Of a DNA stretch of 64,000 nt, positions 26,427 through 34,957 are shown in pieces. Source of the stretch: Alkalihalobacillus sp. FSL W8-0930 (GTDB lineage Bacteria > Bacillota > Bacilli > Bacillales > Bacillaceae_D); assembly GCA_037965595.1 (NCBI GenBank), contig CP150183.1:1736001-1800000 (forward strand), in the 5' to 3' direction. The position numbers were made by a program, and so were the translations under genes. Each line of letters opens with the position of its first letter. Within the stretch, counting starts at the first letter, position 1. The notes beneath the pieces are model-generated. The model had not been told where the DNA came from. It saw nothing but the letters and a program-made list of their open reading frames with translations, and searched no databases.

Positions 26427-26466
26427 CTTGATCCAATTGGACAGGGACAGAAAGAATTGAATCAAG
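26427..26466 (+). promoter_or_regulatory. Structured panB leader hairpin
   Basis: CTTGATCCAATT (26427-26438) pairs with AATTGAATCAAG (26455-26466) at 11 of 12 positions, leaving one C-A mismatch, with a 16-base purine-rich loop containing GGACAGGGACAG. Downstream, CAAG and CTTG tetramers alternate up to the terminator, allowing mutually exclusive pairings. A pan RNA motif is known upstream of pantothenate genes in Firmicutes; I cannot confirm that this is it. Confidence 0.5.
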
Positions 26467-26507
26467 TTGAAGCTTGTTAACCATACAAGTATTTTTGACT
26501 TGCTCAC

Positions 26508-26540
26508 ACCTTTCTTTCTTTAGGCAGAGAAGGTTTTTTT
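26508..26540 (+). terminator. Terminator in the panB leader
   Basis: ACCTTTCTTT (26508-26517) pairs with AGAGAAGGT (26526-26534) over nine pairs with one bulge and one G-U, followed by seven T (26534-26540). It lies 27 bases before panB, so it is likely a regulated attenuator, not the end of birA alone. Confidence 0.7.
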
Positions 26541-26566
26541 GCGTATATGCAGAAAGGGGAAGTGTG

Positions 26567-27415
26567 ATGAAAACAACAGCAGACTTTAAGAAAAGAAAAC
26601 GTGAAAACGAACCGATCACCATGGTCACAGCCTATGATGCACCTTCTGCGAAATTCGCAGAAACAGCAGGAATTGATGCTATTTTAGTAGGAGACTCTTT
26701 AGGTATGGTTGTTCTAGGATATACTTCTACGATTCCAGTGACGATGGACGATATGGTAATGCATACAAAGGCAGTTAAACGTGGGGCTTCGTCAACGTTT
26801 ATAGTTGCAGACTTACCTCATTTAAGCTATCACGGAAGCATTGATTTAACACTAGCTAATGTGCGCCGCCTTGTTCAAGAGGCAGGAGCTGATGCTGTGA
26901 AGCTTGAAGGAGGAGCAACCGTTATAAATGAAATCCGTGCATTAACAGACGCGGGAGTCCCGGTCATGGCACATCTTGGCTTAACTCCTCAATCAGTTGC
27001 TGTGATGGGTGGGTATCGTATTCAGGGAAAAGATCGAAAAAGCGCCGAAGCCTTGTTAAAGGATGCATTGGCTGTTGAAAAAGCTGGTGCATTTAGTCTC
27101 GTTCTTGAGTGTGTACCTACAGAGGTAGCAGCACTCATTTCAGAAAGACTTTCTATACCTGTTATTGGAATAGGTGCAGGTCCTAAAACTGATGGTCAGG
27201 TTCTGGTGTATCACGATCTGATTGGATATGGCGATGTACATGTTCCGAAATTTGTAAAGGCCTATTTAAACGTGAGTGAATCCATTGTAGCAGCATTAAA
27301 AGAGTATCATGATGAAGTGAAGCAAGGTGCATTCCCGTCAGCTGAACATAGTTTTACGGTAAGTGAAGACGTCATCTCCGGCTTATACGGAGGAGGTCAT
27401 GATGAAGATCATTAA
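26567..27415 (+). CDS. panB: Ketopantoate hydroxymethyltransferase
   Basis: The product adds a hydroxymethyl group to 2-ketoisovalerate, the first step to pantothenate. ATG 26567 with AAAGGGGAAG upstream gives 282 residues. Family landmarks are [15 protein letters not shown] at the N-terminus, [12 protein letters not shown] with a metal-binding aspartate, VKLEGG and the end segment [18 protein letters not shown]. It overlaps panC by 14 bases. Regulation is probably through the upstream leader. Confidence 0.96.
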   Translation: MKTTADFKKRKRENEPITMVTAYDAPSAKFAETAGIDAILVGDSLGMVVLGYTSTIPVTMDDMVMHTKAVKRGASSTFIVADLPHLSYHGSIDLTLANVRRLVQEAGADAVKLEGGATVINEIRALTDAGVPVMAHLGLTPQSVAVMGGYRIQGKDRKSAEALLKDALAVEKAGAFSLVLECVPTEVAALISERLSIPVIGIGAGPKTDGQVLVYHDLIGYGDVHVPKFVKAYLNVSESIVAALKEYHDEVKQGAFPSAEHSFTVSEDVISGLYGGGHDEDH

Positions 27416-28244
27416 AACAGTACAATCATTACGAAGCGAGATCCATTCAGTGAGAACTGATGACAAAAGTGTAGGATTTGTTCCGACGATGGGAGCATTG
27501 CACGAAGGTCATCTCTCGCTCATTCACCAGGCACGCGAGAATCATGATGTAGTGGTTGTTAGTATTTTTGTGAATCCATTACAGTTTGGTGAAGGAGAGG
27601 ATTTTGAATCGTATCCTCGTAATCTTGAGCGTGATCAACAACTATGCTCCGAAGCGGGCGTTGATTTTCTCTTTTATCCATCTGTTAAAGAGATGTACCC
27701 AACAGAAGCTTCTGTACAAATTAAAGTGGTTCAGGGTGTCGATGTGCTGTGCGGTAAAAGTAGACCAGGACACTTTGACGGGGTAGCAACCGTTGTCTTA
27801 AAATTACTCCATATGGTTGAACCGGATGCTGCCTATTTTGGACAGAAGGATGCTCAACAGGTGGCGGTTATCAAACAAATGGTTCAAACCTTGTCCATGT
27901 CTACTCAAATTATGGCTTGTCCAACTGTTCGTGAAGAGGATGGTCTCGCAAAGAGCTCAAGAAATGTAAACTTAAATGAGAGCGAGCGAAATCTTGCTCC
28001 TGCCCTATATACAACTCTTAAACAGGCGAGTGAGTTAGCGAAGTCAGGTTACAGCAGGACTGATTTAATAAGGTATGTAATTGAAGATCTTAATCAACTT
28101 GAACTAGGATCCATTGATTATGTTGATGTATTAACGTATCCAGAACTTGCGGCAAGCGAAAAGTTAACGGGAACGATCATAATCGCTGTTGCTTATCAAT
28201 TTAGCCGAGCGCGGTTAATTGATCACATCTTAGTTGAGTTATAA
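27402..28244 (+). CDS. panC: Pantothenate synthetase
   Basis: The product condenses pantoate with beta-alanine using ATP. Of the two adjacent ATGs, 27402 has AGGAGG at the better distance of five bases, giving 280 residues. The nucleotidyltransferase HIGH-type motif is [12 protein letters not shown], and the second ATP motif is in GLAKSSRN (KSS). [12 protein letters not shown] is typical for substrate binding. It lies between panB and panD, as in B. subtilis. Confidence 0.96.
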   Translation: MKIIKTVQSLRSEIHSVRTDDKSVGFVPTMGALHEGHLSLIHQARENHDVVVVSIFVNPLQFGEGEDFESYPRNLERDQQLCSEAGVDFLFYPSVKEMYPTEASVQIKVVQGVDVLCGKSRPGHFDGVATVVLKLLHMVEPDAAYFGQKDAQQVAVIKQMVQTLSMSTQIMACPTVREEDGLAKSSRNVNLNESERNLAPALYTTLKQASELAKSGYSRTDLIRYVIEDLNQLELGSIDYVDVLTYPELAASEKLTGTIIIAVAYQFSRARLIDHILVEL

Positions 28245-28258
28245 AGGAGACGAACCAA

Positions 28259-28642
28259 ATGTTTGTTACAATGATGAAATCAAAGATTCATCGTGCCACC
28301 GTTACTGAATCTGATTTGAATTATGTTGGAAGTATCACAATTGATGAAGAAATTATGAAGGCTGTAAACGTTCTGGAGAATGAAAAGGTCCAGATTGTGA
28401 ATAACAATAACGGAGCCAGATTTGAAACGTATGTAATTAAAGGGGAACCAGGCAGCGGACAGATGTGTGTGAACGGGGCTGCTGCAAGGTTAGTTCAACC
28501 CGGTGATACAATCATTGTCATTGCTTATGCGATGATGGATGCTAAGGAAGCTGCTGATTTCAAACCAAATGTCGCAATTATGAACGAAGACAATACAGTT
28601 AAACAATTGCTTGGTACAGAACCAGCTTATACCGTCTTATAA
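28259..28642 (+). CDS. panD: Aspartate 1-decarboxylase
   Basis: This pyruvoyl enzyme makes beta-alanine from aspartate for pantothenate. The 127-residue precursor cleaves itself between Gly24 and Ser25, seen here in YVGSITID, to create the pyruvoyl group. INNNNGAR-type [12 protein letters not shown] and NGAAARLVQ are the usual substrate-site segments. An AAAGGAGACG site precedes the ATG. The operon ends at the terminator just downstream. Confidence 0.96.
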   Translation: MFVTMMKSKIHRATVTESDLNYVGSITIDEEIMKAVNVLENEKVQIVNNNNGARFETYVIKGEPGSGQMCVNGAAARLVQPGDTIIVIAYAMMDAKEAADFKPNVAIMNEDNTVKQLLGTEPAYTVL

Positions 28643-28649
28643 AGCGCAT

Positions 28650-28699
28650 AAAACCCTTCTCCCGATGCAAACTGAGTAAAACAAGAGGAGAGGGGTTTT
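28650..28699 (+). terminator. panD terminator that also covers the next gene's ribosome binding site
   Basis: AAAACCCTTCTCC (28650-28662) and GGAGAGGGGTTTT (28687-28699) pair over 13 bp with one G-U and a 24-base loop. The 3' arm contains AGGAGAGG, the only Shine-Dalgarno of the gene starting at 28703, so read-through mRNA would have that site buried. Confidence 0.75.
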
Positions 28700-28702
28700 C
28701 TT

Positions 28703-29674
28703 ATGGATAAATGGATGACCGATTGGCAGGATGCCTACAAAGAAATTTGTACCTTGATTGAAAAAGGTGAAACGAACCATGTATGGATTGAACTAGATAA
28801 ATTAGAGCAAAAGTCGGCAAAGGTATTGGACTTGTGGTCAGTCATGGATGAAAAACTTGCGCTTATTAAAGAACAGTTAGCACTTGAACCAAGTTCTGAA
28901 GGATATCAGTCCATGGGTACGGTTTATCTTGAGCAGAATCAATTAAAACGAGCCGTATTATCATTAGAACAAGAGCAGGCAGAAGGATTAAATGAAGAGT
29001 GGAGACGTTTGTTTCTTGCTTATGCTCATTTAATGAATGGTTCTTCGAACAAAACGATTGAACAGTTTATGTATTTGATTCAATCAGCCAAGGATGAGAG
29101 TGTTCGTCATTTTAGTTTTGCGGGATTAGGATGCTATTACACAGTTAATGATCAGGTTGACCGTGCCGCGGGGTTGTTTGAGCAGGCAAAATCACTCACT
29201 CCTACTTCTGATGTCGTGTATAATTTAGGTGTATGTTATTATTTAATAGGTGCATTGGATGCCTCAGCAGAACACTTTGAACAATATACGAAGCACGTAA
29301 AGCAAGATGCTGAAGCTCTATGCTTTCATGGATTGGTTCGTGCTCGTTTAAGTCAATATGAACATGCCAAACAGTTGTGGGAAAGTGCGCTCAGCATGTA
29401 CACCACATCGGAGGAAATCATTCGACTTGCGTTAATGAGTGAGTGGTACGGTTTCTTTGAGATCGCAATTAAATGCTATCAGAAGGCGATTGACTTAGGG
29501 GCAAAAGAAGCGTTTGCATTACATGGGCTTGCGTGGAACTTGGCATTAAATGATCAGCTCAGGTTAGCCTGGCCAATTTTTGAACGACTTTTAAAGGAAC
29601 ATCCCAATGACCCGCATGTAAGAAGATCCTTACAGCATCTTGGCAAATTAGCTGAAGAAAAGAAACAGTTTTAA
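28703..29674 (+). CDS. TPR-repeat protein of unknown role
   Basis: The 323-residue cytosolic protein is built of helical pairs with the TPR pattern, for instance VDRAAGLFEQAKSLTPTSDVVYN and IGALDASAEHFEQYTKHVKQD, with a final AWPIFERLLKEHPNDPH unit. It is not part of the B. subtilis order at this point, where dinG follows panD. Its ribosome binding site lies inside the panD terminator stem. I do not recognise a specific family. Confidence 0.8.
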   Translation: MDKWMTDWQDAYKEICTLIEKGETNHVWIELDKLEQKSAKVLDLWSVMDEKLALIKEQLALEPSSEGYQSMGTVYLEQNQLKRAVLSLEQEQAEGLNEEWRRLFLAYAHLMNGSSNKTIEQFMYLIQSAKDESVRHFSFAGLGCYYTVNDQVDRAAGLFEQAKSLTPTSDVVYNLGVCYYLIGALDASAEHFEQYTKHVKQDAEALCFHGLVRARLSQYEHAKQLWESALSMYTTSEEIIRLALMSEWYGFFEIAIKCYQKAIDLGAKEAFALHGLAWNLALNDQLRLAWPIFERLLKEHPNDPHVRRSLQHLGKLAEEKKQF

Positions 29675-29707
29675 TTGAGATGTGTACGGTAAGATAGAGG
29701 TGTAAAG

Positions 29708-32524
29708 ATGAGTAAGCAATATGTGGTACTTGATCTAGAAACAACAGGTCATTCTCCGAATAGAGGAGATCGGATCATTCAGATTGGTGCAGTGAAAATA
29801 ATAAACGATCAAATCGTGGACAGGTATATGACACTTGTGAATCCTGAACAATCAATCAGTCCATTTATTCAAGAACTAACAGGGATCAGTGATGAGGATG
29901 TGTATGATGCTCCTTTATTTCGAGATGTAGCCTCTGACCTTCTTGATTTTATGAAGGATTGTTCATTTGTAGCTCATAATGTGCAATTTGATTGGGGTTT
30001 TCTTTCTGCTCAATTAAAGCTAGAGGGATATGTGGTTCCGAATGTGCCGATTTACGATACAGTTGAGCTTGCCCGCATCCTTCTGCCAAAAGAAGAGAGT
30101 TACAAGCTAGGTATGCTTGCTGATGGAATGGGATTCACGCATGATCGCCCACATCAGGCGGATAGTGATGCAGAGGCAACAGCGATGATTTTTCTTCATA
30201 TTCTTAATAAGTTACGACAATTACCTTTACTAACGCTACAGCAATTATTGCCTTTAAGTAAGCGATATAAAAGTCACATTGAGTCAACGATCCAAGAGAT
30301 GATTGCAGAGAAGTTAAAGGTAGGAACCACTGGAGAAAAAGAGTTCGATTGTTTTCGTGGGCTTGCCTTAAAAAAACAGTCAGAACAAATGATAGAAGAA
30401 ACTCAAGATGATAACGAGGAAATTCAACAGTTTCGAGAAGCCCTTTTTACAGAGCAAGAGTCACTTCAACATGTGTTTGAGCACTATGAGCAACGCCCAG
30501 GACAAAAAGAAATGATTCAAACAGTTTATCAATCATTTAAAGATAACACTCATGCGATGATTGAAGCAGGAACCGGTACTGGGAAAAGCTTAGGTTATCT
30601 CATTCCTGCTGCCATCCACTCATTAGAGGATCAAAAGCCTGTTATTATTAGTACTCAAACCATTCCATTACAGGACCAATTATTATCTAGAGATGTTCCG
30701 CTCTTAAAGCAACTACTTCCATTCCCAATTCGAGTAGCCTTATTAAAGGGGCGAAGTCATTATTTAGATTTGCGTAAATTCGAATTAAGCTTAGAGTCTA
30801 CTCAAGAGTGTTCGTATGATGTGATCCTCATGAAATCACAAATCTTAATATGGTTAACAGAAACGGAGTCTGGTGATGTTGAGGAATTAAACATTCCATC
30901 AGGTGGTAGGAGTTTTTGGTTTGAGATCCAAAGCGATGCAGCTTCTGATTTAGGAAGGTTTAGTCCATGGTTCTCAAGATGCTTTTATCATCGTGCTAGA
31001 AGACAAGCTCATGATGCTCATGTGATTATTACAAATCATTCATTACTCCTTACTGATGTTGTTCATAAGCAATCCTTGCTTCCATCATATAGTCATGTTG
31101 TTTTAGATGAAGCTCATCATTTAGAGGACACGGCTAGCGAGCGTTTAGGACTCAGAACAGATTACCTTTCATTTGCATTTCTGATGCAACGATTAGGTGA
31201 TACAAGTGAGGACGGTATGCTCGTAAAGATGGCGGAACTTGCGAAGAAAGCAGGCGTACAGTCCGATATTTGGTTGGAATCTGCTGTTGAGTTAGGTGAA
31301 ACAAAAGAAGAGTTGGATGATTTGTTTCGAATGATCCATGCTTATGCGCTAAAAGCGAAGAAAAAAGCTTCGTCAGACACAGGACGAACTCGTTATACGT
31401 ATAAATCCTTTAATGAGGCTGGAGAACTTTGGTCAGCGATTTTAGAGATTACGATGCGGGTGCATTCATCTTTGTCCCATGTTTGTCTGCAACTAGAATC
31501 CATCTCACGCAGTATTGACGCAAACGATGAAACATTCACGTACCGTGAACGTGCACTTTGGTCAGATGGTATGCGTTTGATCGCTTCGCTTTTGGAGGAA
31601 GATGAGCAGCTGTATGAGCTTCTACTTGAGTATGATCCAAACCAAGTGTATTGGATTGAAGCAGAGCCAAAGGGTGCAAGAAACGCGACGTTTCTTTATA
31701 GTAAGCCAATCGACGTATCGGAGCGCTTAGCGGATGATTTATTTGGACGAAAGAAGAGTGTGATATTAACTTCCGCTACATTAACGGTAAACGGGTCATT
31801 TAATTATCAAAAGAACCGGCTTGGCTTACAGGATTTTGGTATTGAGACCTCATTAATTGAATCTCCATTTTCATATGTTAATCAAGCCAAGGTTCTTATT
31901 CCTTCTGACCTGCCAGCGATTAAGGATGTAACGGAAGAAGAATTTGCGGTGGAAGTTGCGATTAAGATCTGGCGAATTGCTGAAGCAAGTAAAAGTAAGC
32001 TAATGGTTTTATTTACCTCTTATGAGATGCTACGAACAGTCTATCAACATGTGAAAGACTTTAATGAACATGAAAGCTTTCAACTAGTTGGTCAAGGAAT
32101 GACAAGTGGTAGCAGGTCTAAGCTCATGAAACTATTTAAACAATCAGATGTAGGTATTCTGTTTGGCACAAGCAGTTTCTGGGAGGGCATTGATTTGCCA
32201 GGTGATGAGTTAAAACACGTTATCATTGTTCGCTTGCCTTTTTCACCCCCTGATGAGCCGTTACTAAAGGCACAGCTTGAACAGGCAAAAGAGCTTGGTA
32301 AAAATCCTTTTATGGATGTTTCACTGCCACAAGCTATTATTCGGTTTAAGCAAGGGTTTGGTCGCTTGATTCGGACTCAACATGATAAGGGCTGTGTGTT
32401 TATTTTTGATCGAAGAATCACAACAACTAGGTATGGCTCTTTGTTTATTAATTCCTTACCAAACGTCCCAGTACATGAAGGCAAATTAGAGGATTTACTA
32501 GAAGAACATCAATCGTATCTATAA
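29708..32524 (+). CDS. dinG: DinG family nuclease-helicase
   Basis: The 938-residue protein joins an N-terminal DEDD 3'-5' exonuclease domain (LDLETTGHSP at residue 8, HNVQFDWGFL, HQADSDAEAT) to an XPD/DinG helicase-like part with Walker A GAGTGTGKSL near residue 289 and the DEAH box VLDEAHHLED. Position and length match Bacillus DinG. The cysteines that bind the Fe-S cluster in E. coli DinG are mostly absent (GRSHYLDLRKF where a cysteine is expected), so this is the cluster-free Firmicute form. Confidence 0.94.
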   Translation: MSKQYVVLDLETTGHSPNRGDRIIQIGAVKIINDQIVDRYMTLVNPEQSISPFIQELTGISDEDVYDAPLFRDVASDLLDFMKDCSFVAHNVQFDWGFLSAQLKLEGYVVPNVPIYDTVELARILLPKEESYKLGMLADGMGFTHDRPHQADSDAEATAMIFLHILNKLRQLPLLTLQQLLPLSKRYKSHIESTIQEMIAEKLKVGTTGEKEFDCFRGLALKKQSEQMIEETQDDNEEIQQFREALFTEQESLQHVFEHYEQRPGQKEMIQTVYQSFKDNTHAMIEAGTGTGKSLGYLIPAAIHSLEDQKPVIISTQTIPLQDQLLSRDVPLLKQLLPFPIRVALLKGRSHYLDLRKFELSLESTQECSYDVILMKSQILIWLTETESGDVEELNIPSGGRSFWFEIQSDAASDLGRFSPWFSRCFYHRARRQAHDAHVIITNHSLLLTDVVHKQSLLPSYSHVVLDEAHHLEDTASERLGLRTDYLSFAFLMQRLGDTSEDGMLVKMAELAKKAGVQSDIWLESAVELGETKEELDDLFRMIHAYALKAKKKASSDTGRTRYTYKSFNEAGELWSAILEITMRVHSSLSHVCLQLESISRSIDANDETFTYRERALWSDGMRLIASLLEEDEQLYELLLEYDPNQVYWIEAEPKGARNATFLYSKPIDVSERLADDLFGRKKSVILTSATLTVNGSFNYQKNRLGLQDFGIETSLIESPFSYVNQAKVLIPSDLPAIKDVTEEEFAVEVAIKIWRIAEASKSKLMVLFTSYEMLRTVYQHVKDFNEHESFQLVGQGMTSGSRSKLMKLFKQSDVGILFGTSSFWEGIDLPGDELKHVIIVRLPFSPPDEPLLKAQLEQAKELGKNPFMDVSLPQAIIRFKQGFGRLIRTQHDKGCVFIFDRRITTTRYGSLFINSLPNVPVHEGKLEDLLEEHQSYL

Positions 32525-32548
32525 GCATCAAATAAAGGTGGCATGGTA

Positions 32549-33862
32549 ATGAATACCCTATTAACAAATGCACGTATTGCGACGATGAATGACTCATTTC
32601 AAACGATTGAATCGGGTTATGTATTAATCTCTGATAAAACATTCAAACAAATTGGCGAAGGTCAGCCACCTGAAGAGGTATTGCAACAAGCAGATGTTAC
32701 AACAGATTTAAACGGGAAGTGGGTCGTACCTGGGCTTTATAATACGCATGGACATGCAGCGATGACATTGATGCGTGGCTATGAGGATGATCTTCCTTTA
32801 GACAGGTGGCTAAAGGAACGAATTTGGCCTTTTGAAGGAAAACTGTCAAAAGAAGCTGTGGCTGCTGGACGAGACTTAGCCATGGTTGAAATGATCAAGT
32901 CTGGAACAATTGGCTTCTTAGAAATGTATCATCTAAACATGGATGATTTTGCAGCTAGAATTGAACAGGTTGGAATGAGAGCCTTACTAACACGTTCTGT
33001 GATTGGATTATGCCCTAGAGAAGAACAGGATGCAAAATTAAACGAGTCAGCCAATTTTGCAGCAAGTTGGGACGGCGCGGCACAAAATCGGATTCACACG
33101 ATGCTTGCTCCGCACGCACCATATACTTGTCCAATCGATTATATCGAGCGTATCGTGGACAAGGCACGTGACCTTTCTTTGCCTGTACATATGCATTTGG
33201 CTGAAACACAAAAAGAAGTGGATGATTATTATACTTCGTTTGGGAAGCATCCATTAGATCACTTGGCAGAATATAAGTTACTTGAAGATACGGAGTGGCT
33301 CTTCGCGCACGCTGTTCACTTAGATTCGCCGCAAATAGCTTTACTTGCCCAGTCCAAATCGAGTATAAGTCATAACCCAATGAGCAATTTAAAGCTTGGA
33401 TCTGGTATCGCTCCAGTCATAGACTTTTTAGAGGCAGGGATCCCTATCTCAATCGGTACAGACGGGGTATCTGCTAATAATAACCTGGATATGTGGCAAG
33501 AATTACGCACTGCTGTCCTACTACAAAAAGGACTGGTTCAGAGGGCGGATGCTATCTCAACACAGCAGGCGCTTCGAATGGTTATGAGTGAAGGTGCTAG
33601 TGCACTCCAAACGGGTCAAAAAGGGATGATTCAGGTTGGTGAAGAAGCAGACTTTATCGTGATTGATCACACGTCACCACATCTTCAGCCCGAAGCTCAA
33701 TTACATTCGCATCTTGTTTACGCGGCAGTAGGCTCAGATGTGAGCGATGTCTATGTACAAGGACAGTGTTTAATGAAAAATCGTGAATTGCTTACATTAG
33801 ATGAAGAGAAGGTTCGCTACGAGGTAAACAACCAATATCTATCAACGGTTCGTTCATTATAA
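32549..33862 (+). CDS. Amidohydrolase, SAH/MTA deaminase type
   Basis: The 437-residue metal-dependent amidohydrolase has the HxH motif in YNTHGHAAMTLMRGYEDDLPL, HMHLAET and HAVHLD with further metal histidines, and GTDGVSANNNLDM with the metal aspartate. These fit the deaminases of S-adenosylhomocysteine, 5-methylthioadenosine and related compounds; the exact substrate is not certain. ATG 32549 has AAAGGTGG eight bases upstream and is preferred over ATG 32543. It is not in this position in B. subtilis. A GC-rich hairpin with arms 33869-33877 and 33882-33890 follows the stop without a clear T-run. Confidence 0.88.
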   Translation: MNTLLTNARIATMNDSFQTIESGYVLISDKTFKQIGEGQPPEEVLQQADVTTDLNGKWVVPGLYNTHGHAAMTLMRGYEDDLPLDRWLKERIWPFEGKLSKEAVAAGRDLAMVEMIKSGTIGFLEMYHLNMDDFAARIEQVGMRALLTRSVIGLCPREEQDAKLNESANFAASWDGAAQNRIHTMLAPHAPYTCPIDYIERIVDKARDLSLPVHMHLAETQKEVDDYYTSFGKHPLDHLAEYKLLEDTEWLFAHAVHLDSPQIALLAQSKSSISHNPMSNLKLGSGIAPVIDFLEAGIPISIGTDGVSANNNLDMWQELRTAVLLQKGLVQRADAISTQQALRMVMSEGASALQTGQKGMIQVGEEADFIVIDHTSPHLQPEAQLHSHLVYAAVGSDVSDVYVQGQCLMKNRELLTLDEEKVRYEVNNQYLSTVRSL

Positions 33863-33934
33863 AAGGGCGCGCATTACTCAAGTAACGCGCACCCGCCTGA
33901 GGTATGGGTGAAGGTTTTTAGATTGGTTCAGCCA

Positions 33935-34111
33935 TTATGGTTTAATTGTTTGATGATCAGTCTGAAAATAAGAGTACGGAAACTCCGTTTGACGGATAGT
34001 CACTGGCCATATCGTCTCAAGCGTTTCACCTTGACGACTTAAGAGTGACATGGAATGTTTGTTTAGCTGATACCAATCGGCTGTTTGCAGGCCGCCTTTG
34101 CCTTGATCCAT
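33935..34111 (-). CDS. Small protein with forespore-type promoter
   Basis: The 58-residue protein starts MDQGKGGLQTADWYQLNKH and ends YFQTDHQTIKP; it is hydrophilic, with no signal peptide or membrane segment. AAGGGGGG lies seven bases before the ATG at 34111; an upstream in-frame ATG at 34129 lacks such a site. A sigma-G/F-type promoter lies 30 bases upstream, so expression in the developing spore is likely. I do not recognise the family, and it stands alone between dissimilar plus-strand genes. Confidence 0.68.
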   Translation of the reverse strand: MDQGKGGLQTADWYQLNKHSMSLLSRQGETLETIWPVTIRQTEFPYSYFQTDHQTIKP

Positions 34112-34140
34112 ACTCGCGCCCCCCTTCACTGGCGTACACT

Positions 34141-34169
34141 TAGTATGGGTTAACTCTCAAGAGATATAA
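34141..34169 (-). promoter_or_regulatory. Sigma-G/F-type forespore promoter
   Basis: On the minus strand CATACTA (34141-34147) fits the -10 CATWHTA exactly, and TTATA (34165-34169) fits four of five positions of the -35 GHATR, with a 17-base spacer. It drives the 58-residue small gene. Confidence 0.62.
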
Positions 34170-34223
34170 CAGGCAATACCTGCATTGTATAGAATGAAAT
34201 GTCCACATTTAGGAGGAAAAAGT

Positions 34224-34394
34224 ATGGGTTCAAAGAAAGAAGTCCTATCAACAGTTAAGATTCAAAAAGCTCCAGACGTCTATAAGATGGTCGATTCATT
34301 AAATCGAACGTTAAAGGATCGCGATTTGCTTTTCGGTCTCGCATTAGATGAGGAGAACGAAGAGAAAATGGTGTTCACGATTTATAAAACGTAA
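34224..34394 (+). CDS. ypmA: Conserved small protein YpmA
   Basis: The 56-residue protein (MGSKKEVLSTVKIQKAP... ending MVFTIYKT) has the same length and wording as YpmA of B. subtilis. AGGAGG lies seven bases upstream of ATG 34224. It has a beta-alpha-beta pattern with DLLFGLALDEEN in the middle. Function is unknown. It is followed by ypmB after 13 bases and the pair is conserved upstream of aspB. Confidence 0.88.
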   Translation: MGSKKEVLSTVKIQKAPDVYKMVDSLNRTLKDRDLLFGLALDEENEEKMVFTIYKT

Positions 34395-34407
34395 TGGAGG
34401 CAGCATC

Positions 34408-34896
34408 ATGAAAAAATGGATCATCACGAGTTCTGTAGGACTGGTAATTGTTGTCTTAGCACTTTTTATATACGCATATACAACTGTTCGGGGACCGCTT
34501 GCAGATGGGTATGACATGGCCCGTGAAAAGGTTATAAATGAAGAAGTGCTTGAGTCTGTTCGTGACGTATCCTATTATCACGGGGAAGATGCTTTTTATG
34601 TGATATATGGAACCGATACGGATGGAGATGATGCGATCGCTTGGGTACCTCAGGATGAAGAAAATGACACGGTCTCTGTCTTTAAAGAAGCAGACGGTAT
34701 TTCGGCAGAAGACGCACAAAACCTAACCGAATCTGCAGTCAATCCGTCTAAAATTCAGTCCATTAAATTAGGAAAAGAAGGCAATACTCCTCTATATGAA
34801 GTAAAATATCGTACAGAATCAAATCAGCAAGGGTATTACTATGTAGCCTTTCAAGATGGTTCATTTATTAAACGGTTTAGTTTAAATAATGACTAA
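34408..34896 (+). CDS. ypmB: Membrane-anchored PepSY-like protein YpmB
   Basis: The 162-residue protein has one N-terminal transmembrane helix (WIITSSVGLVIVVLALFIYAY) and an extracytoplasmic part that resembles PepSY-like domains (DUF5590), with ESAVNPSKIQSIKLGKEGNTPLYEVKY. Such domains are thought to inhibit or chaperone extracellular enzymes. ATG 34408 has TGGAGG upstream. Place between ypmA and aspB agrees with B. subtilis. Confidence 0.86.
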   Translation: MKKWIITSSVGLVIVVLALFIYAYTTVRGPLADGYDMAREKVINEEVLESVRDVSYYHGEDAFYVIYGTDTDGDDAIAWVPQDEENDTVSVFKEADGISAEDAQNLTESAVNPSKIQSIKLGKEGNTPLYEVKYRTESNQQGYYYVAFQDGSFIKRFSLNND

Positions 34897-34957
34897 CACT
34901 TGAATGTCGAACGTAGTCAACTTATAGTAAAAGAGGATACTGAGAGGAGAGGGAATC

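Noticed and set aside
26370-26500. BirA operator upstream of panB (TTGTTAACC half-site near 26474)
   Set aside because: No matching half-site at the required distance, and panBCD is not a biotin-regulated group.
33865-33930. Terminator after the amidohydrolase gene
   Set aside because: The GC-rich hairpin at 33869-33890 has a mismatch and no T-run directly after it, so I did not list it as a terminator.
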